64,000 nucleotides of DNA from Bacteroidia bacterium (lineage in GTDB: Bacteria; Bacteroidota; Bacteroidia; Bacteroidales; GWA2-32-17). Position 1 is the stretch's first letter. Every line of letters begins with the position of its first letter. The stretch lies in assembly GCA_016218155.1 (NCBI GenBank), contig JACREQ010000107.1, positions 55,596 to 119,595 on the forward strand, written 5' to 3'. This document shows, one piece after another, positions 43,522 through 53,333 of this stretch. Under the pieces are notes generated by a model. That model was not told where the DNA came from, made no database searches, and saw only the letters and a list, made by a program, of their open reading frames with translations. Made by a program: the position numbers and the translations under genes.

Positions 43522-45912
43522 GTGAAAATTTTTTATTTTATCCTGCTTACTTTATTTAGTACTCATTTGCTTGCCCAGCATGGAAAAATTGTGGGCAAAG
43601 TGCTTAATTCAAAAAATAACGAAGTCATTCCTTTTGCAAATATTTCAATTGAAGGAACAAAAATCGGAACTTCAAGTGATTTTGATGGGAAATTTGAATT
43701 TTCGGAAGTAGATCCGGGATTTGTTCATCTTATAGTAACTGTAATAGGATTTGAATCATTAACAACAAATGACATTCAGATTATAAATGGAAAAACTGCT
43801 AATATTGAAATACAATTAAATGAGCATAAATATGAACTAAATGAGGTAAATGTTTCAGCTCAGAAATTTGAAAAAAGAGAAGAAAGTCCTGTTTCGTTAA
43901 GAAGTATAAACATTTCTGAAATTGAAAACAGTGCCGGAGTAAATCGCGATATTTCTAAAATAGTTCAATCTTTTCCGGGAGTTGCTGCTATACCAGCGCC
44001 CGGAAGAAACGATGTTATTGTTCGTGGTGGTGCTTCAAATGAAAGTAAATTTTTTCTCGACGACGTAGAGTTTCCTAACATTAATCACTTTGCAACTCAA
44101 GGTGCATCAGGCGGGTCAAATGGAATATTAAATGCTGATTTTATTCGCGAAATAAATTTTTATTCCGGTGCATTCCCTGCAAATCGTGGAAACGCACTTA
44201 GCGGAATTTTTAATTTTAAACAAATTGACGGAAACTTAGAAAAATTAAGGTTCAGAGGCTGCCTTGGTGCTTCTGAAGTAGCACTTACTACTGATGGTCC
44301 ATTAACAAAGAAAACTAATTTCATTTTTTCAGTAAGAAGATCTTACCTGAGTCTGCTTTTTAAAGCTATTGGCTTACCATTTTTACCTACATATAACGAT
44401 TACCAATGGAAAAGTAAGTATAAAATTAATGACAAAAATGAAATTACAATTGTTAGCGTAGGTGGACTCGATCAGTCAAAGCTTGATCTAAAAATTAAAA
44501 ACCCAACCGAGAATCAACGATATATTTTAAACTATTTGCCCATATACGAGCAATGGAGTTATACTATTGGCGGTGTTTATAAGCACTATAGGGCAAATGG
44601 TTATTCGCTTTTAGTTTTAAGCAGAAACATGCTTAACAATCGTCAGTATAAATATTTGAACAATGACAATTCACTAGCCACTAATAAAATACTTGATTAT
44701 GTTAGTCAGGAAATTGAAAATAAATTCAGGCTCGAAAACAATATGCAGTTTACTAACAACTTAAAACTAAATTACGGAATTAATCTGGAATATGCCAAAT
44801 ATAACAATAACACATTTCAAAAGATTTTTGTAAATAATATGGTCGATACTGCTTCTTATAATGCAGTTCTTGATTTATTTAAATACGGACTATTTGCTCA
44901 AATCAGCAAAAGGTATTTTTCAGATTTATTAACTCTCTCACTTGGAATACGCACTGACGCTGCAGAATATAACAACAATATGCATAATCCACTAAACCAA
45001 TTCTCACCAAGATTCTCAGCTGCATTAAGATTATCAGAGAAAATCAGTTTTAATGCAAATATTGGAAAATACTATCAGCTTCCAGCATATACAACATTAG
45101 GCTATAAGAATAATTCAGGTGAATATTCAAATAAACAAAATAACATTAAATACATTTCAAGTGACCATATAATAGGTGGATTAGAATACCAACCCTACAG
45201 AGGTACACTTGTTACACTTGAAGGTTTTATGAAGTTTTACTCAAACTATCCATTTTCTATTAACGATTCAATTAGTATTGCATTTCGTCCAACAGATTTT
45301 GGTGTGGTTGGCAACGAAGCCGTAAATTCTATTAATAAAGGCAAAGCATATGGTGCCGAACTACTATTCAGATCGGATTTTAATAGGAAAATTGATGTCG
45401 TAATTTCTTACACTTTTGCAAAAGCTGAATTTCAGGATAAATATGGAAAATATTCAGCCGCATCATGGGACAACCGACACATATTTATTATTTCTGCAAA
45501 TAAAAAATTAAAAAGGAACTGGAGTACTGCTTTAAAATGGCGTTTTGCAGGAGGCTTACCTTATACTCCATACGACATACAAAAATCATCCTCAATTGCT
45601 GCCTGGGATATTACAAGTTTACCATATTACGACTATAACAACGTGAACAGTAAAAGATTTAAACCTTTTCATCAGCTTGATGTAAGAGTTGATAAAACAG
45701 TTTATTTTAAGAATAGCAGTTTAAAGTTTTATCTCGACATTCAAAACGCATACAATTTTAAATCAGAGGAACAAGGGCGAATTACAAATATGGATGTTGA
45801 TGGGAATAAAGTAATCGATCCAAATGATCCTACAAGATACGTTTTAAGAACTATTTCATCACCCGGAGTAGGTACAGTATTACCTTCAATTGGGATAATT
45901 TTCGATTTTTAG
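43522..45912 (+). CDS. TonB-dependent receptor
   Basis: 796 residues, GTG start opening on a signal peptide (FILLTLFSTHLLAQ). Carboxypeptidase-regulatory-like domain at about 20-110 (GKIVGKVLNSKNNEVIPFAN), plug near 115-230 (APGRNDVIVRGGASNESKF; FPANRGNALSGIFNF) and a barrel. It is a different subfamily from the two receptors at 7.8-14.5 kb: plug residues differ and no lipoprotein partner is present. The barrel ends SIGIIFDF. Ligand unknown; no neighbour suggests one. Confidence 0.92.
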   Translation: MKIFYFILLTLFSTHLLAQHGKIVGKVLNSKNNEVIPFANISIEGTKIGTSSDFDGKFEFSEVDPGFVHLIVTVIGFESLTTNDIQIINGKTANIEIQLNEHKYELNEVNVSAQKFEKREESPVSLRSINISEIENSAGVNRDISKIVQSFPGVAAIPAPGRNDVIVRGGASNESKFFLDDVEFPNINHFATQGASGGSNGILNADFIREINFYSGAFPANRGNALSGIFNFKQIDGNLEKLRFRGCLGASEVALTTDGPLTKKTNFIFSVRRSYLSLLFKAIGLPFLPTYNDYQWKSKYKINDKNEITIVSVGGLDQSKLDLKIKNPTENQRYILNYLPIYEQWSYTIGGVYKHYRANGYSLLVLSRNMLNNRQYKYLNNDNSLATNKILDYVSQEIENKFRLENNMQFTNNLKLNYGINLEYAKYNNNTFQKIFVNNMVDTASYNAVLDLFKYGLFAQISKRYFSDLLTLSLGIRTDAAEYNNNMHNPLNQFSPRFSAALRLSEKISFNANIGKYYQLPAYTTLGYKNNSGEYSNKQNNIKYISSDHIIGGLEYQPYRGTLVTLEGFMKFYSNYPFSINDSISIAFRPTDFGVVGNEAVNSINKGKAYGAELLFRSDFNRKIDVVISYTFAKAEFQDKYGKYSAASWDNRHIFIISANKKLKRNWSTALKWRFAGGLPYTPYDIQKSSSIAAWDITSLPYYDYNNVNSKRFKPFHQLDVRVDKTVYFKNSSLKFYLDIQNAYNFKSEEQGRITNMDVDGNKVIDPNDPTRYVLRTISSPGVGTVLPSIGIIFDF

Positions 45913-45951
45913 TCTATTTTATTTTCACTTGCTTTTTTTCAAAATTTCTTG

Positions 45952-45959
45952 TAGGTTTG
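45952..45959 (+). promoter_or_regulatory. -7 promoter element of the TMTC-like gene
   Basis: TAGGTTTG, exact TAnnTTTG, 16 bp before the ATG at 45976. Confidence 0.5.
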
Positions 45960-45975
45960 AACTATAGTTATTGCC

Positions 45976-47952
45976 ATGAACAAGAACAAATCAAAAAAGC
46001 AACAAAATTTATTTTTATCAAAGATAACAGCCGCTCACTGGCTTTTTATAATATCGTTTCTTCTATATTTTAATACATTGTGGAACGGTTACAATTTTGA
46101 TGATAACTTTGTTGTGTATAATAATCCAACTATTGAAAAAGGAATAAGTGCAATTCCCGAAATATTTACAACACATTACTGGACAGAAAAGGATAATACA
46201 TTTGGTTACCGTCCAATTGTACGATCTACTTTTGCAATTGAGCAAAGTATTTGGGGAAACACACCTGCTTTAAGTCATTTAATAAACATTTTGTTATATT
46301 GTTTTTGTGTATTTTTTGCGTTCAAGCTAGTAAGAAATATTTTTCCACAAATTCCTCTTTGGATATTATTTTCTGCACTAGTTTTATACACTACACACCC
46401 AACACATACCGAAGTAATTAACAGTTTAAAAAACAGAGAAGATTTATTAGTTTTATTACTTGGAATTGCTACAATTAATATTTTTATCAGCTTACATAAT
46501 TCTCAAAAATGGTATTGGTTACCTTTGGGATTAATTGTATTTTTTGCAACATGTTTAACTAAAGAAAATGGAATAACTTTCGCAGCAATAGCACCATTAG
46601 TATGCTATTTTGCACCAAATTCAAAAAATATTTCCGGAACTTTTTTAAATAAATATTTTAAAATAATTTTAAGCACAATACTATTATTTATAGTTGGGTA
46701 TATAGCCATTAAATTACCAGATTGGATTTTACCAAACGAACAAAAACTTTTATTTTATTTTGAGAATCCATTACACGAAACACACGGTTTTGTAGTAAAA
46801 CTTGCCACCGGATTTTATACTTTGCTTTACTATTTAAAAATGATGTTATTCCCCTATCCTCTTCTATTTTACTATGGATATAACGTTGTAAACATTGCAT
46901 CATTTTCGTCGCCACTTGTATATTTATCATTAGCTATTTTTATTGCTTTGGCATTTTTTACTCTAAAAAATATTCGCAAGAATCCTTTATTTTCTTTTGG
47001 AATACTTTTGTTTTTAGTTAGTATTTCTGTATATGCCAACTTTGCTTTTCCGGTTAATGGCATCGTTGCAGAGCGTTTCCTGTTTATTGCATCTTTGGGA
47101 TTTTTTCTTGCTATTTCAGGTATTATTCAACAATATACACAAAAACACCCGGAAGTTTCGCCAGTATATAAAAAGAATAAAACAAGAATCATATGGATTG
47201 TTACTATTATTTGTATTATTTTCTCAATCCAAACAATTAACAGAAACACGCAATGGAAAAGCTATAAAACTTTATTAACAGCTGACATTGAAAATCTTGA
47301 AAATTCTGCAAAGGCACATACTTCATTCGCCACATTTACACTTAATGAAATAAAAGTAAATGCTGTTGACGGAAATAAAATAAATTCTGCTGACCTTGAA
47401 AAGGTAATATATCATTATAACAAATCACTTGAAATTTATCCTGATTATTACACATCAATTAATAACATTGGATTAGTTTATCTTACGTTTTACAATAATC
47501 CCCAAACGGCAAAAGTATGGTTCGATAAAGCATTAAAAATAAAACCCGATTATTTAGAAGCAAAGTATAATCTTGCAAATTGTTTGATAAGAACAGGAGA
47601 CACTTTAAATTCTATAAATTTATATAAACAAGTTTTAGCAATAGACTCTAATCATATCCAAACACTCTCAGAAATGGCTAACATTTATTATTTAATGAAT
47701 GACTCCATTAAAGCTGCCGAACTTAATTTTAAAATAATAACAATTGACAGCGTAACTGATTTACCTTATATAAATCTTGGAAATTATGCATTGTTAAGAC
47801 ATGACACACTCGCTGCAACAGTATGGTGGGAAAAAGCCTTACAAAAAAATCCAGATAACCCTAAACTTTGTTACGGAATGGCAAAATATTTTACCCAACA
47901 TGGTAACAGTGAAAAAGGGACCTACTTTATGAATCTTAGTAAAAAGAACTAA
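45976..47952 (+). CDS. TMTC-like membrane protein with C-terminal TPR repeats
   Basis: 658 residues. About ten hydrophobic segments to residue 425, then tetratricopeptide repeats to the end (YYTSINNIGLVYLTFY; PDYLEAKYNLANCLIRTGD; PDNPKLCYGMAKYFTQHG). The first periplasmic loop has the acidic pair in NGYNFDDNFVVYNN, and THPTHTEVINSLKNREDLL follows near 140; both are features of the DUF1736/TMTC and GT39-related family, some members of which transfer mannose to proteins. A role as a polyprenyl-phosphate-sugar-dependent glycosyltransferase is plausible and would fit the Ppm-like enzyme at 16.9 kb, but is inferred from family only. It ends 2 bp from the end of a converging gene. Confidence 0.82.
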   Translation: MNKNKSKKQQNLFLSKITAAHWLFIISFLLYFNTLWNGYNFDDNFVVYNNPTIEKGISAIPEIFTTHYWTEKDNTFGYRPIVRSTFAIEQSIWGNTPALSHLINILLYCFCVFFAFKLVRNIFPQIPLWILFSALVLYTTHPTHTEVINSLKNREDLLVLLLGIATINIFISLHNSQKWYWLPLGLIVFFATCLTKENGITFAAIAPLVCYFAPNSKNISGTFLNKYFKIILSTILLFIVGYIAIKLPDWILPNEQKLLFYFENPLHETHGFVVKLATGFYTLLYYLKMMLFPYPLLFYYGYNVVNIASFSSPLVYLSLAIFIALAFFTLKNIRKNPLFSFGILLFLVSISVYANFAFPVNGIVAERFLFIASLGFFLAISGIIQQYTQKHPEVSPVYKKNKTRIIWIVTIICIIFSIQTINRNTQWKSYKTLLTADIENLENSAKAHTSFATFTLNEIKVNAVDGNKINSADLEKVIYHYNKSLEIYPDYYTSINNIGLVYLTFYNNPQTAKVWFDKALKIKPDYLEAKYNLANCLIRTGDTLNSINLYKQVLAIDSNHIQTLSEMANIYYLMNDSIKAAELNFKIITIDSVTDLPYINLGNYALLRHDTLAATVWWEKALQKNPDNPKLCYGMAKYFTQHGNSEKGTYFMNLSKKN

Positions 47953-47954
47953 TT

Positions 47955-48761
47955 TTATTTCATTATCATCCTTACCGCTGACCTGAAAATACAACCAGGC
48001 ATTAAATGTCTTAAACTTATCATTGCAGCAGCCTGTATTGATACAGGATACCTTAACTTATAAGAAGTTGACATTGCAGCTTTATATATTCTTTTTGAAA
48101 CAGCTTTTGGAGGTAATCCTTTCATCCCCATTTCGTTCATTTTTTTCATAGCTGGATTTATAAAATTATCATAATCCTTAATATTGGGATTTTCAATTTT
48201 ATCCATAGAACGATCATAAAAATCTGTTTTTATCGGACCGGGTTCAACAATTTTTACTTTAATATTAAATTGCCTTAATTCATATTGAAGCGCCTCGCTA
48301 AAACCCTCAACAGCAAATTTGGTTGAATTATATAATGTAAATGTTGGAAATCCGGCATGTCCGGCAACAGATGCTAAATTAATAATAGTACCTTTTTTAT
48401 TTTGTCTGAAATGTGGAAGAATTGCCCTAGTTACATTCATCAACCCAAAAACATTTACGTCAAACTGTTTCTTAATCTGATCCTGAGAAGCACATTCAAA
48501 AGCTCCTGCTGCTGCATAACCGGCATTATTTACCACTGCGTTAATAGCACCAAATTTCTCAATAGTAGAATTTATTGCATCCAAAATACTTTTCTCATTA
48601 TTTACATCAAGTTTGAATTTTGCAATATTTGGATACCTACTAAAATCTGTTGAATCTAAATTTCTCATTGTAGCTGCAACATTCCATCCACGTTCTGCAA
48701 AATAAATAGCAGACTCTTTTCCAATACCTGTTGATGCTCCGGTAATTAATACTGTTTTCAT
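47955..48761 (-). CDS. Short-chain dehydrogenase/reductase (SDR)
   Basis: 268 residues. Classical SDR features: nucleotide-binding TGASTGIGKE near residue 6, VNNAGYAAAG near 86, catalytic serine in IINLASVAGH near 130 and YNSTK near 151. After the active site, VEPGPIKTDFYD fits the classical family. It oxidises or reduces an alcohol/ketone with NAD(P); the substrate is unknown. It converges on the preceding gene with a 2-bp gap and no terminator, so the mRNAs of the two may overlap. Confidence 0.9.
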   Translation of the reverse strand: MKTVLITGASTGIGKESAIYFAERGWNVAATMRNLDSTDFSRYPNIAKFKLDVNNEKSILDAINSTIEKFGAINAVVNNAGYAAAGAFECASQDQIKKQFDVNVFGLMNVTRAILPHFRQNKKGTIINLASVAGHAGFPTFTLYNSTKFAVEGFSEALQYELRQFNIKVKIVEPGPIKTDFYDRSMDKIENPNIKDYDNFINPAMKKMNEMGMKGLPPKAVSKRIYKAAMSTSYKLRYPVSIQAAAMISLRHLMPGCIFRSAVRMIMK

Positions 48762-48850
48762 TGTTTATAATTTTATTTACAAAGTTGCAATCAATTTTGG
48801 GTAAAAGAAATAGAAAAAGTATTTTTAAAAAAAATTAATAACCCGCTTTT

Positions 48851-51313
48851 ATGAAAAACACGATACTCTTTATCATCATTTCGTTAATATTATGCACTAT
48901 AGCAAAGGGACAGGAAAAAAATATTGACAATTTACTTAAGCTTATTAAATCTGCTACTAACGACACTGTTAAAGCAAGATTGTTTGTTGAACTTGGGAAT
49001 GAATTTCTTGCATATAATCCGGATTCATCAATCATATTTTACAATAAAGCAATAAGTATAACAAATAATAATGATGAGATATCGCAATTATATAATGCCT
49101 ATTCTTTGCAATCCAAAGCATGGGCATACTGTATTTTCAAGTCAGAAGCTGATACTGCAATAAACATTACTAATAAAGCAATTAAAAAATATAGCAAATT
49201 ATTAAGTTCAAAAAACGAAAATATAGTTTTAAAAGCCAAAAAGGGTCTTGCAGGCTGTAACAATAATCTAGGTAACTCAAATTTACTTTTTAGTAATTAC
49301 GATGCGGCTATTGAGTTTTTCACAAAAACAGGTGAGATTGCAAAAGAAATAAATGATAAAAAATACTTATCAATTTCAACAAATAACCTGGGGTTAGTAT
49401 ATCAAAATAAAGGCAATTTTGATTTGGCTATAAATTACTTTCAACAATCACTTAAAATTGATCAGGAGTTAGGTGATGAATTTGGAGTAATGGGCGGATA
49501 TTATAATATTGGTGCTCTTCACTCACATTTATCTAATCACTTAAAAGCATTAGATTATTTTAAAAAAGCATTAGTACTTGCAAAAAAAGCTGAAGACAAT
49601 AAAAGTATCTGCCTTTGCTATAACGGCATAGGTGTTTCTTACTGTAAACTAAATTATTATAGTCTGGCTATTGATAACCATAACAAAGCACTAGAACATG
49701 CAAATAAAATTGATGACAAAAGTGGATTATCCGACAGTTATAGTAACCTTGGATCAACATATGGTTTAATAGGCGATTACAATAAGTCTATTGAATATTT
49801 TTTAAAATCACTAAAAATCGTAAAAGAAATAGGCGATAAAAATGGAGAGTCATTAGATTTGGGTAATATTTCATTGCAATATATAATTCTTGCTGACTCT
49901 GTTTCTAAAACAAAACAAGAAAAAATAAGCAATTATAAAAAAGCTATCGAGTATGGATTAGAATCATATAAAATCGCAAACGAAATTAAATCGCTTACCA
50001 GAATTAATGACGTTGCAGGTTATCTGAAAAAAGCCTACAAAGAAACAGGAAATCCAACAGAAGCATTAAAATTTTCAGACATATATATATCAACAAAAGA
50101 CTCTATTTTTAATGAAGAAAAAAATAAAACCATTGAAGAAATGGAGTCAAAATATCAATCTGAAACTAAACAGTTAACAATAGATAAACTAGAGAAAGAA
50201 AAAAACATTCAAACTCTTGAAGTGAAAAAACAGAGATGGATTAATATGTTTATCATAAGTGTACTTGTTTTTCTGATCGTTGTTTCAACAATAGTTTTCA
50301 GAATGTTTTTATTAAAAAAGAAAGCTAACAAAATAATCTCCGAAAATAACATAGCACTTAAAAATGCGAATGTTGAAATAAATACTCAAAAAGAAGAAAT
50401 TACAGCACAGCGCGACGAAATTGAGGCTCAAAGAGATTTAGTAATTACACAACGCGACCATATTGAAGAAATTCATTTACAGGTCTCACAAAGTATTGAC
50501 TATGCAAAAAGAATTCAAACATCGATTTTGGCAGATCAGGCAATTTTAAGCCAGCATTTACCGGAACACTTTATTATGTTTAAACCAAAAGATAAAGTAA
50601 GTGGAGATTTTTACTGGTGGGCTGTTATAGAAAATCAATTAATAATTACAGTTGCTGACTGCACAGGGCATGGAGTACCAGGAGCCTTCATGAGCATGCT
50701 TGGAACTTCACTTCTTAGGGATATTGTTATAAAAGAATATATAGTTCAACCTGCATTAATACTAAAGAAGTTAAGAAAAGAAATTATAAACGCATTAAAA
50801 CAAAAGGGCGAAAGTGGCGAGCAAAAAGATGGAATGGACATGGCTTTGTGTACCATAAATCTTGAAACTCTTGAAATGCAGTTTGCAGGTGCAAATAATC
50901 CGGTATATATTATCCCTCCTGTCATTCTGAACGAATGTGAAGAACAATTTTCTTGCGCAACAAAATCTACTTTAGATTCTTCGGCTGCGCCTCTGAATGA
51001 CAAAATAAATTTAGTTGAATTTAAGGGTGACAAAATGCCTGTTGCAATTCACGAAAGAATGGATCCGTTTACAAATCAGACTTTTCAATTAAATAAGGGC
51101 GATAGCATATATTTAATGAGTGACGGTTTTGAAGACCAGTTTGGTGGATTAAACAACAAAAAGTTTAAATCAAAACAACTTAAAGAAATTTTGATAACAA
51201 ATAACAGATTATCTATGAATGACCAACAAATAAAAATTGAACAAATTTTTACTGACTGGTTAGGTACAAATGAACAAATAGATGATGTAACTTTAATTGG
51301 CTTTAAGGTATAA
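48851..51313 (+). CDS. TPR-SpoIIE phosphatase carrying an in-frame palindromic-element insertion
   Basis: 820 residues: signal peptide; seven to eight tetratricopeptide repeats in the periplasm (residues about 20-440); one membrane helix (FIISVLVFLIVVSTIVF near 475); a cytoplasmic coiled coil; and a PP2C-type SpoIIE phosphatase domain from about 560. Phosphatase motifs: SGDFYWWA near 588, VADCTGHGVPGAFMSMLGTSLL near 603, MDMALCTIN, and LMSDGFEDQFGG near 755. These proteins sense an envelope signal through the TPRs and dephosphorylate an anti-sigma-antagonist or similar target. Residues about 690-717 are encoded by a palindromic repeat and interrupt the usual stretch between YII and NLVEFKGDKMP. 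The catalytic residues remain intact and the frame is open throughout. Confidence 0.88.
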   Translation: MKNTILFIIISLILCTIAKGQEKNIDNLLKLIKSATNDTVKARLFVELGNEFLAYNPDSSIIFYNKAISITNNNDEISQLYNAYSLQSKAWAYCIFKSEADTAINITNKAIKKYSKLLSSKNENIVLKAKKGLAGCNNNLGNSNLLFSNYDAAIEFFTKTGEIAKEINDKKYLSISTNNLGLVYQNKGNFDLAINYFQQSLKIDQELGDEFGVMGGYYNIGALHSHLSNHLKALDYFKKALVLAKKAEDNKSICLCYNGIGVSYCKLNYYSLAIDNHNKALEHANKIDDKSGLSDSYSNLGSTYGLIGDYNKSIEYFLKSLKIVKEIGDKNGESLDLGNISLQYIILADSVSKTKQEKISNYKKAIEYGLESYKIANEIKSLTRINDVAGYLKKAYKETGNPTEALKFSDIYISTKDSIFNEEKNKTIEEMESKYQSETKQLTIDKLEKEKNIQTLEVKKQRWINMFIISVLVFLIVVSTIVFRMFLLKKKANKIISENNIALKNANVEINTQKEEITAQRDEIEAQRDLVITQRDHIEEIHLQVSQSIDYAKRIQTSILADQAILSQHLPEHFIMFKPKDKVSGDFYWWAVIENQLIITVADCTGHGVPGAFMSMLGTSLLRDIVIKEYIVQPALILKKLRKEIINALKQKGESGEQKDGMDMALCTINLETLEMQFAGANNPVYIIPPVILNECEEQFSCATKSTLDSSAAPLNDKINLVEFKGDKMPVAIHERMDPFTNQTFQLNKGDSIYLMSDGFEDQFGGLNNKKFKSKQLKEILITNNRLSMNDQQIKIEQIFTDWLGTNEQIDDVTLIGFKV
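50920..51002 (+). repeat. Palindromic repeat element inserted in frame in the phosphatase gene
   Basis: Starts TGTCATTCTGAACGAA and ends TCTTCGGCTGCGCCTCTGAA then TGACA. The ends are inverted repeats (GTCATTC and GAATGAC). It matches the family at 6.6 kb and 58.9-60.0 kb but is diverged in the middle. No stop codon arises in the host frame. Confidence 0.82.
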
Positions 51314-51394
51314 TTATATATAAACTGCTAAATAACATCTCAATAAAGCATTACTTATTATTTATCATCATATCTTTACATATTATTATTGTTT

Positions 51395-51625
51395 ATGGAA
51401 ATTAATGAAGAAATTATTAATTCGACAAAGAATTGTAACAAAGATTTCTCATGCTTAACAAACAATGAACATCTTTATTGCAAAGTACAAAAGTGCATTG
51501 CCAACTCTGTTCATTTTATAGAATGTACCGACAAATTAAATTGTAATTATAATATTATATTTGGAGATAGTAATATTTGCAATTGTCCAGTAAGAAAAGA
51601 AATTTTTAATAAATATAATTTATAA
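51395..51625 (+). CDS. Small cysteine-rich protein of unknown function
   Basis: 76 residues, no signal peptide. Eight cysteines in the arrangement NC-x4-SC, YC-x3-KC, EC-x5-NC and ICNCPVRKEI, with the ending CPVRKEIFNKYNL. Spacing suggests metal binding, for example iron-sulfur or zinc, but no known motif fits exactly. Start taken at the ATG 51395; a TTG two codons earlier adds nothing. A terminator follows directly. I do not recognise the family. Confidence 0.65.
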   Translation: MEINEEIINSTKNCNKDFSCLTNNEHLYCKVQKCIANSVHFIECTDKLNCNYNIIFGDSNICNCPVRKEIFNKYNL

Positions 51626-51662
51626 AAAAAGGGGCTTACAATTTATTGCAGCCCCTTTTTAA
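51624..51662. terminator. Bidirectional terminator
   Basis: GGGGCT and AGCCCC with flanking A and T runs, an extended stem around a 13-nt loop, between two converging genes. Confidence 0.85.
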
Positions 51663-51677
51663 AAACTATTTTGTCTG

Positions 51678-52070
51678 TTACATTTTCATTATTTTACCAA
51701 ACACCACTTCACTTTCAGTTGTTCCGTCATCCCAAATTATTATAGCTCCTTTTTCTTTTAGTTCTTTAATTTTACCAGGATAGAACTTTGCGCCTGCCCA
51801 TACAGCCTGTACTTTATCACCTGCTTTTAAATCTGATTTCTCGGTAATCAATTTTAAATCGGTAACTTTTACTTCGCCATTCGAGCCATCGGCATAATCA
51901 ACAGCATAAGTTTCGCCTGTAATAGTTTTAATTGTAGCCAGATAATAATTCCCATCAGTCCATTTTGCAGCAACAGACATTCCGGTTTTAAACTGTGACT
52001 CAGTTTTGCAAGATTGTGTGAATATTCCTGTAACTGCAAGTAATAAAGTAAATACAATAAATTTTTTCAT
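51678..52070 (-). CDS. Lipoprotein with two Tudor/Agenet-like domains
   Basis: 130 residues with a lipoprotein signal ending FTQSC. The mature protein holds two similar beta-barrel-like units of about 50 residues: one with AAKWTDGNYYLATIKTITGE and VDYADGSNGEV, the other with AVWAGAKFYPGKIKELKEKG and IWDDGTTESEV. The pattern (W-x-D/G-x3-Y-x-A/G-x-I, then V/I-x-D/W-x-DG) is that of Tudor or Agenet domains, which in eukaryotes bind methylated residues. In a bacterial lipoprotein the ligand is unknown. Single gene with its own promoter. Confidence 0.75.
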   Translation of the reverse strand: MKKFIVFTLLLAVTGIFTQSCKTESQFKTGMSVAAKWTDGNYYLATIKTITGETYAVDYADGSNGEVKVTDLKLITEKSDLKAGDKVQAVWAGAKFYPGKIKELKEKGAIIIWDDGTTESEVVFGKIMKM

Positions 52071-52099
52071 TTTATTTGATTTTTAAGTTTAGAATTGCA

Positions 52100-52107
52100 C
52101 AAATGTA
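52100..52107 (-). promoter_or_regulatory. -7 promoter element of the Tudor-like lipoprotein gene
   Basis: TACATTTG on the minus strand, exact TAnnTTTG, 29 bp before the ATG. Confidence 0.55.
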
Positions 52108-52242
52108 AGATTACAATAATCTACTTTATTAAATATACTAATAGTTTTTCAACATAAAGATGTTAAAAGAATTACAATTATACAGATTTAATCTACCTTA
52201 AAATCAGTTAGGTTTGACTATTATTTATTAATCAATCAGATT

Positions 52243-53277
52243 ATGAAGTTATTTGCAAACCCAATTACAACAGGAGCTATGCTATTCCTGTTAATTTCAG
52301 TTTCATGTGTTCCTGTTCGTCAATATCAGGATATGAAAACAAGAAATACTAAATGCGAAGAAGAACGTGATTATTTAAAAAACCTGAATAAAGAATTGAC
52401 TGAAAAATCTGCTGAAACAGATCTTAATACCAGTAAATATCAAAAACGACTTGACGCTTTACAACTGGATACTTTAACACTTGGAACATCACTAAGAAAA
52501 ATGATAGTTCAGTACGATAAAATAAATCAGTTGAATGATGAATTAATGTCAAAACTGAAACTAAAAAATATAGAAAGTTCAGATGAGGCAAAAAAGCTAC
52601 TTGTTCAATTACAACAATTACAGGAAATTTTGCAAAAAAAGGAAGACGACCTAAAAAAGATGGAGAAAGACCTAAACGAGAAAAAAGCTAATCTTGATGA
52701 ACTTACCACTCAAATCGACGAAAAAAATTCAGCTCTTGAAAAGAAAAATGCACGTTTAATTGAACTTGAAGGTATTTTAAGCAGAAAAGATTCTATGGTT
52801 AAAGTATTAAAAGATAAAGTATCAAATGCATTACAGGGATATGAAGGCAAGGGACTTACTGTAGTTCAGAAAAATGGAAAGGTATATGTTTCACTTGATG
52901 AAAAACTTTTATTCCAGTCAGGAAAATGGGATGTTGATCCAAAAGGACAAAAAGCATTAAAAGACCTTGCAGTTGTATTAGAAAAAAACAACGACATCAA
53001 TATAGTAATAGAAGGTCATACTGACGATGTTACTTTTAAAGGCACAAATGGCATTGAAGACAACTGGGACTTAAGTGCAAAACGTGCAACAGCTATTGTA
53101 AAAATATTACTTTCAAATTCTAAGATTGATGCAAAACGATTAATGGCAGCAGGAAGAAGTCAGTACCTACCTGTTGACCCTTCAAAAACACCTGAAGCAA
53201 GAACAAAAAACCGTAGAACTGAAATTATATTAACCCCTAAACTCGATGAGCTTTTTAAAGTTCTTGAATCAAATTAG
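52243..53277 (+). CDS. OmpA-family lipoprotein with long coiled coil
   Basis: 344 residues: lipoprotein signal ending LLISVSC, a charged coiled coil from about residue 35 to 200, then an OmpA-like peptidoglycan-binding domain (about 215-340) with VVIEGHTDD-type motif IVIEGHTDDVTFKGTNG near 250, NWDLSAKRATAIV and the closing RTKNRRTEIIL. It should anchor the outer membrane to peptidoglycan with the coiled coil as a spacer. A strong terminator follows. Length and layout are common in Bacteroidota. Confidence 0.9.
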   Translation: MKLFANPITTGAMLFLLISVSCVPVRQYQDMKTRNTKCEEERDYLKNLNKELTEKSAETDLNTSKYQKRLDALQLDTLTLGTSLRKMIVQYDKINQLNDELMSKLKLKNIESSDEAKKLLVQLQQLQEILQKKEDDLKKMEKDLNEKKANLDELTTQIDEKNSALEKKNARLIELEGILSRKDSMVKVLKDKVSNALQGYEGKGLTVVQKNGKVYVSLDEKLLFQSGKWDVDPKGQKALKDLAVVLEKNNDINIVIEGHTDDVTFKGTNGIEDNWDLSAKRATAIVKILLSNSKIDAKRLMAAGRSQYLPVDPSKTPEARTKNRRTEIILTPKLDELFKVLESN

Positions 53278-53298
53278 TTTGTCTGTTTAATAATCCCT

Positions 53299-53333
53299 AA
53301 AGAGTCAATATTTTATTATTGGCTCTTTTTTTT
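53299..53333 (+). terminator. Rho-independent terminator after the OmpA gene
   Basis: AAAGAGTCAATA pairs with TATTGGCTCTTT (one G-T pair) and is followed by T residues. Confidence 0.85.
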
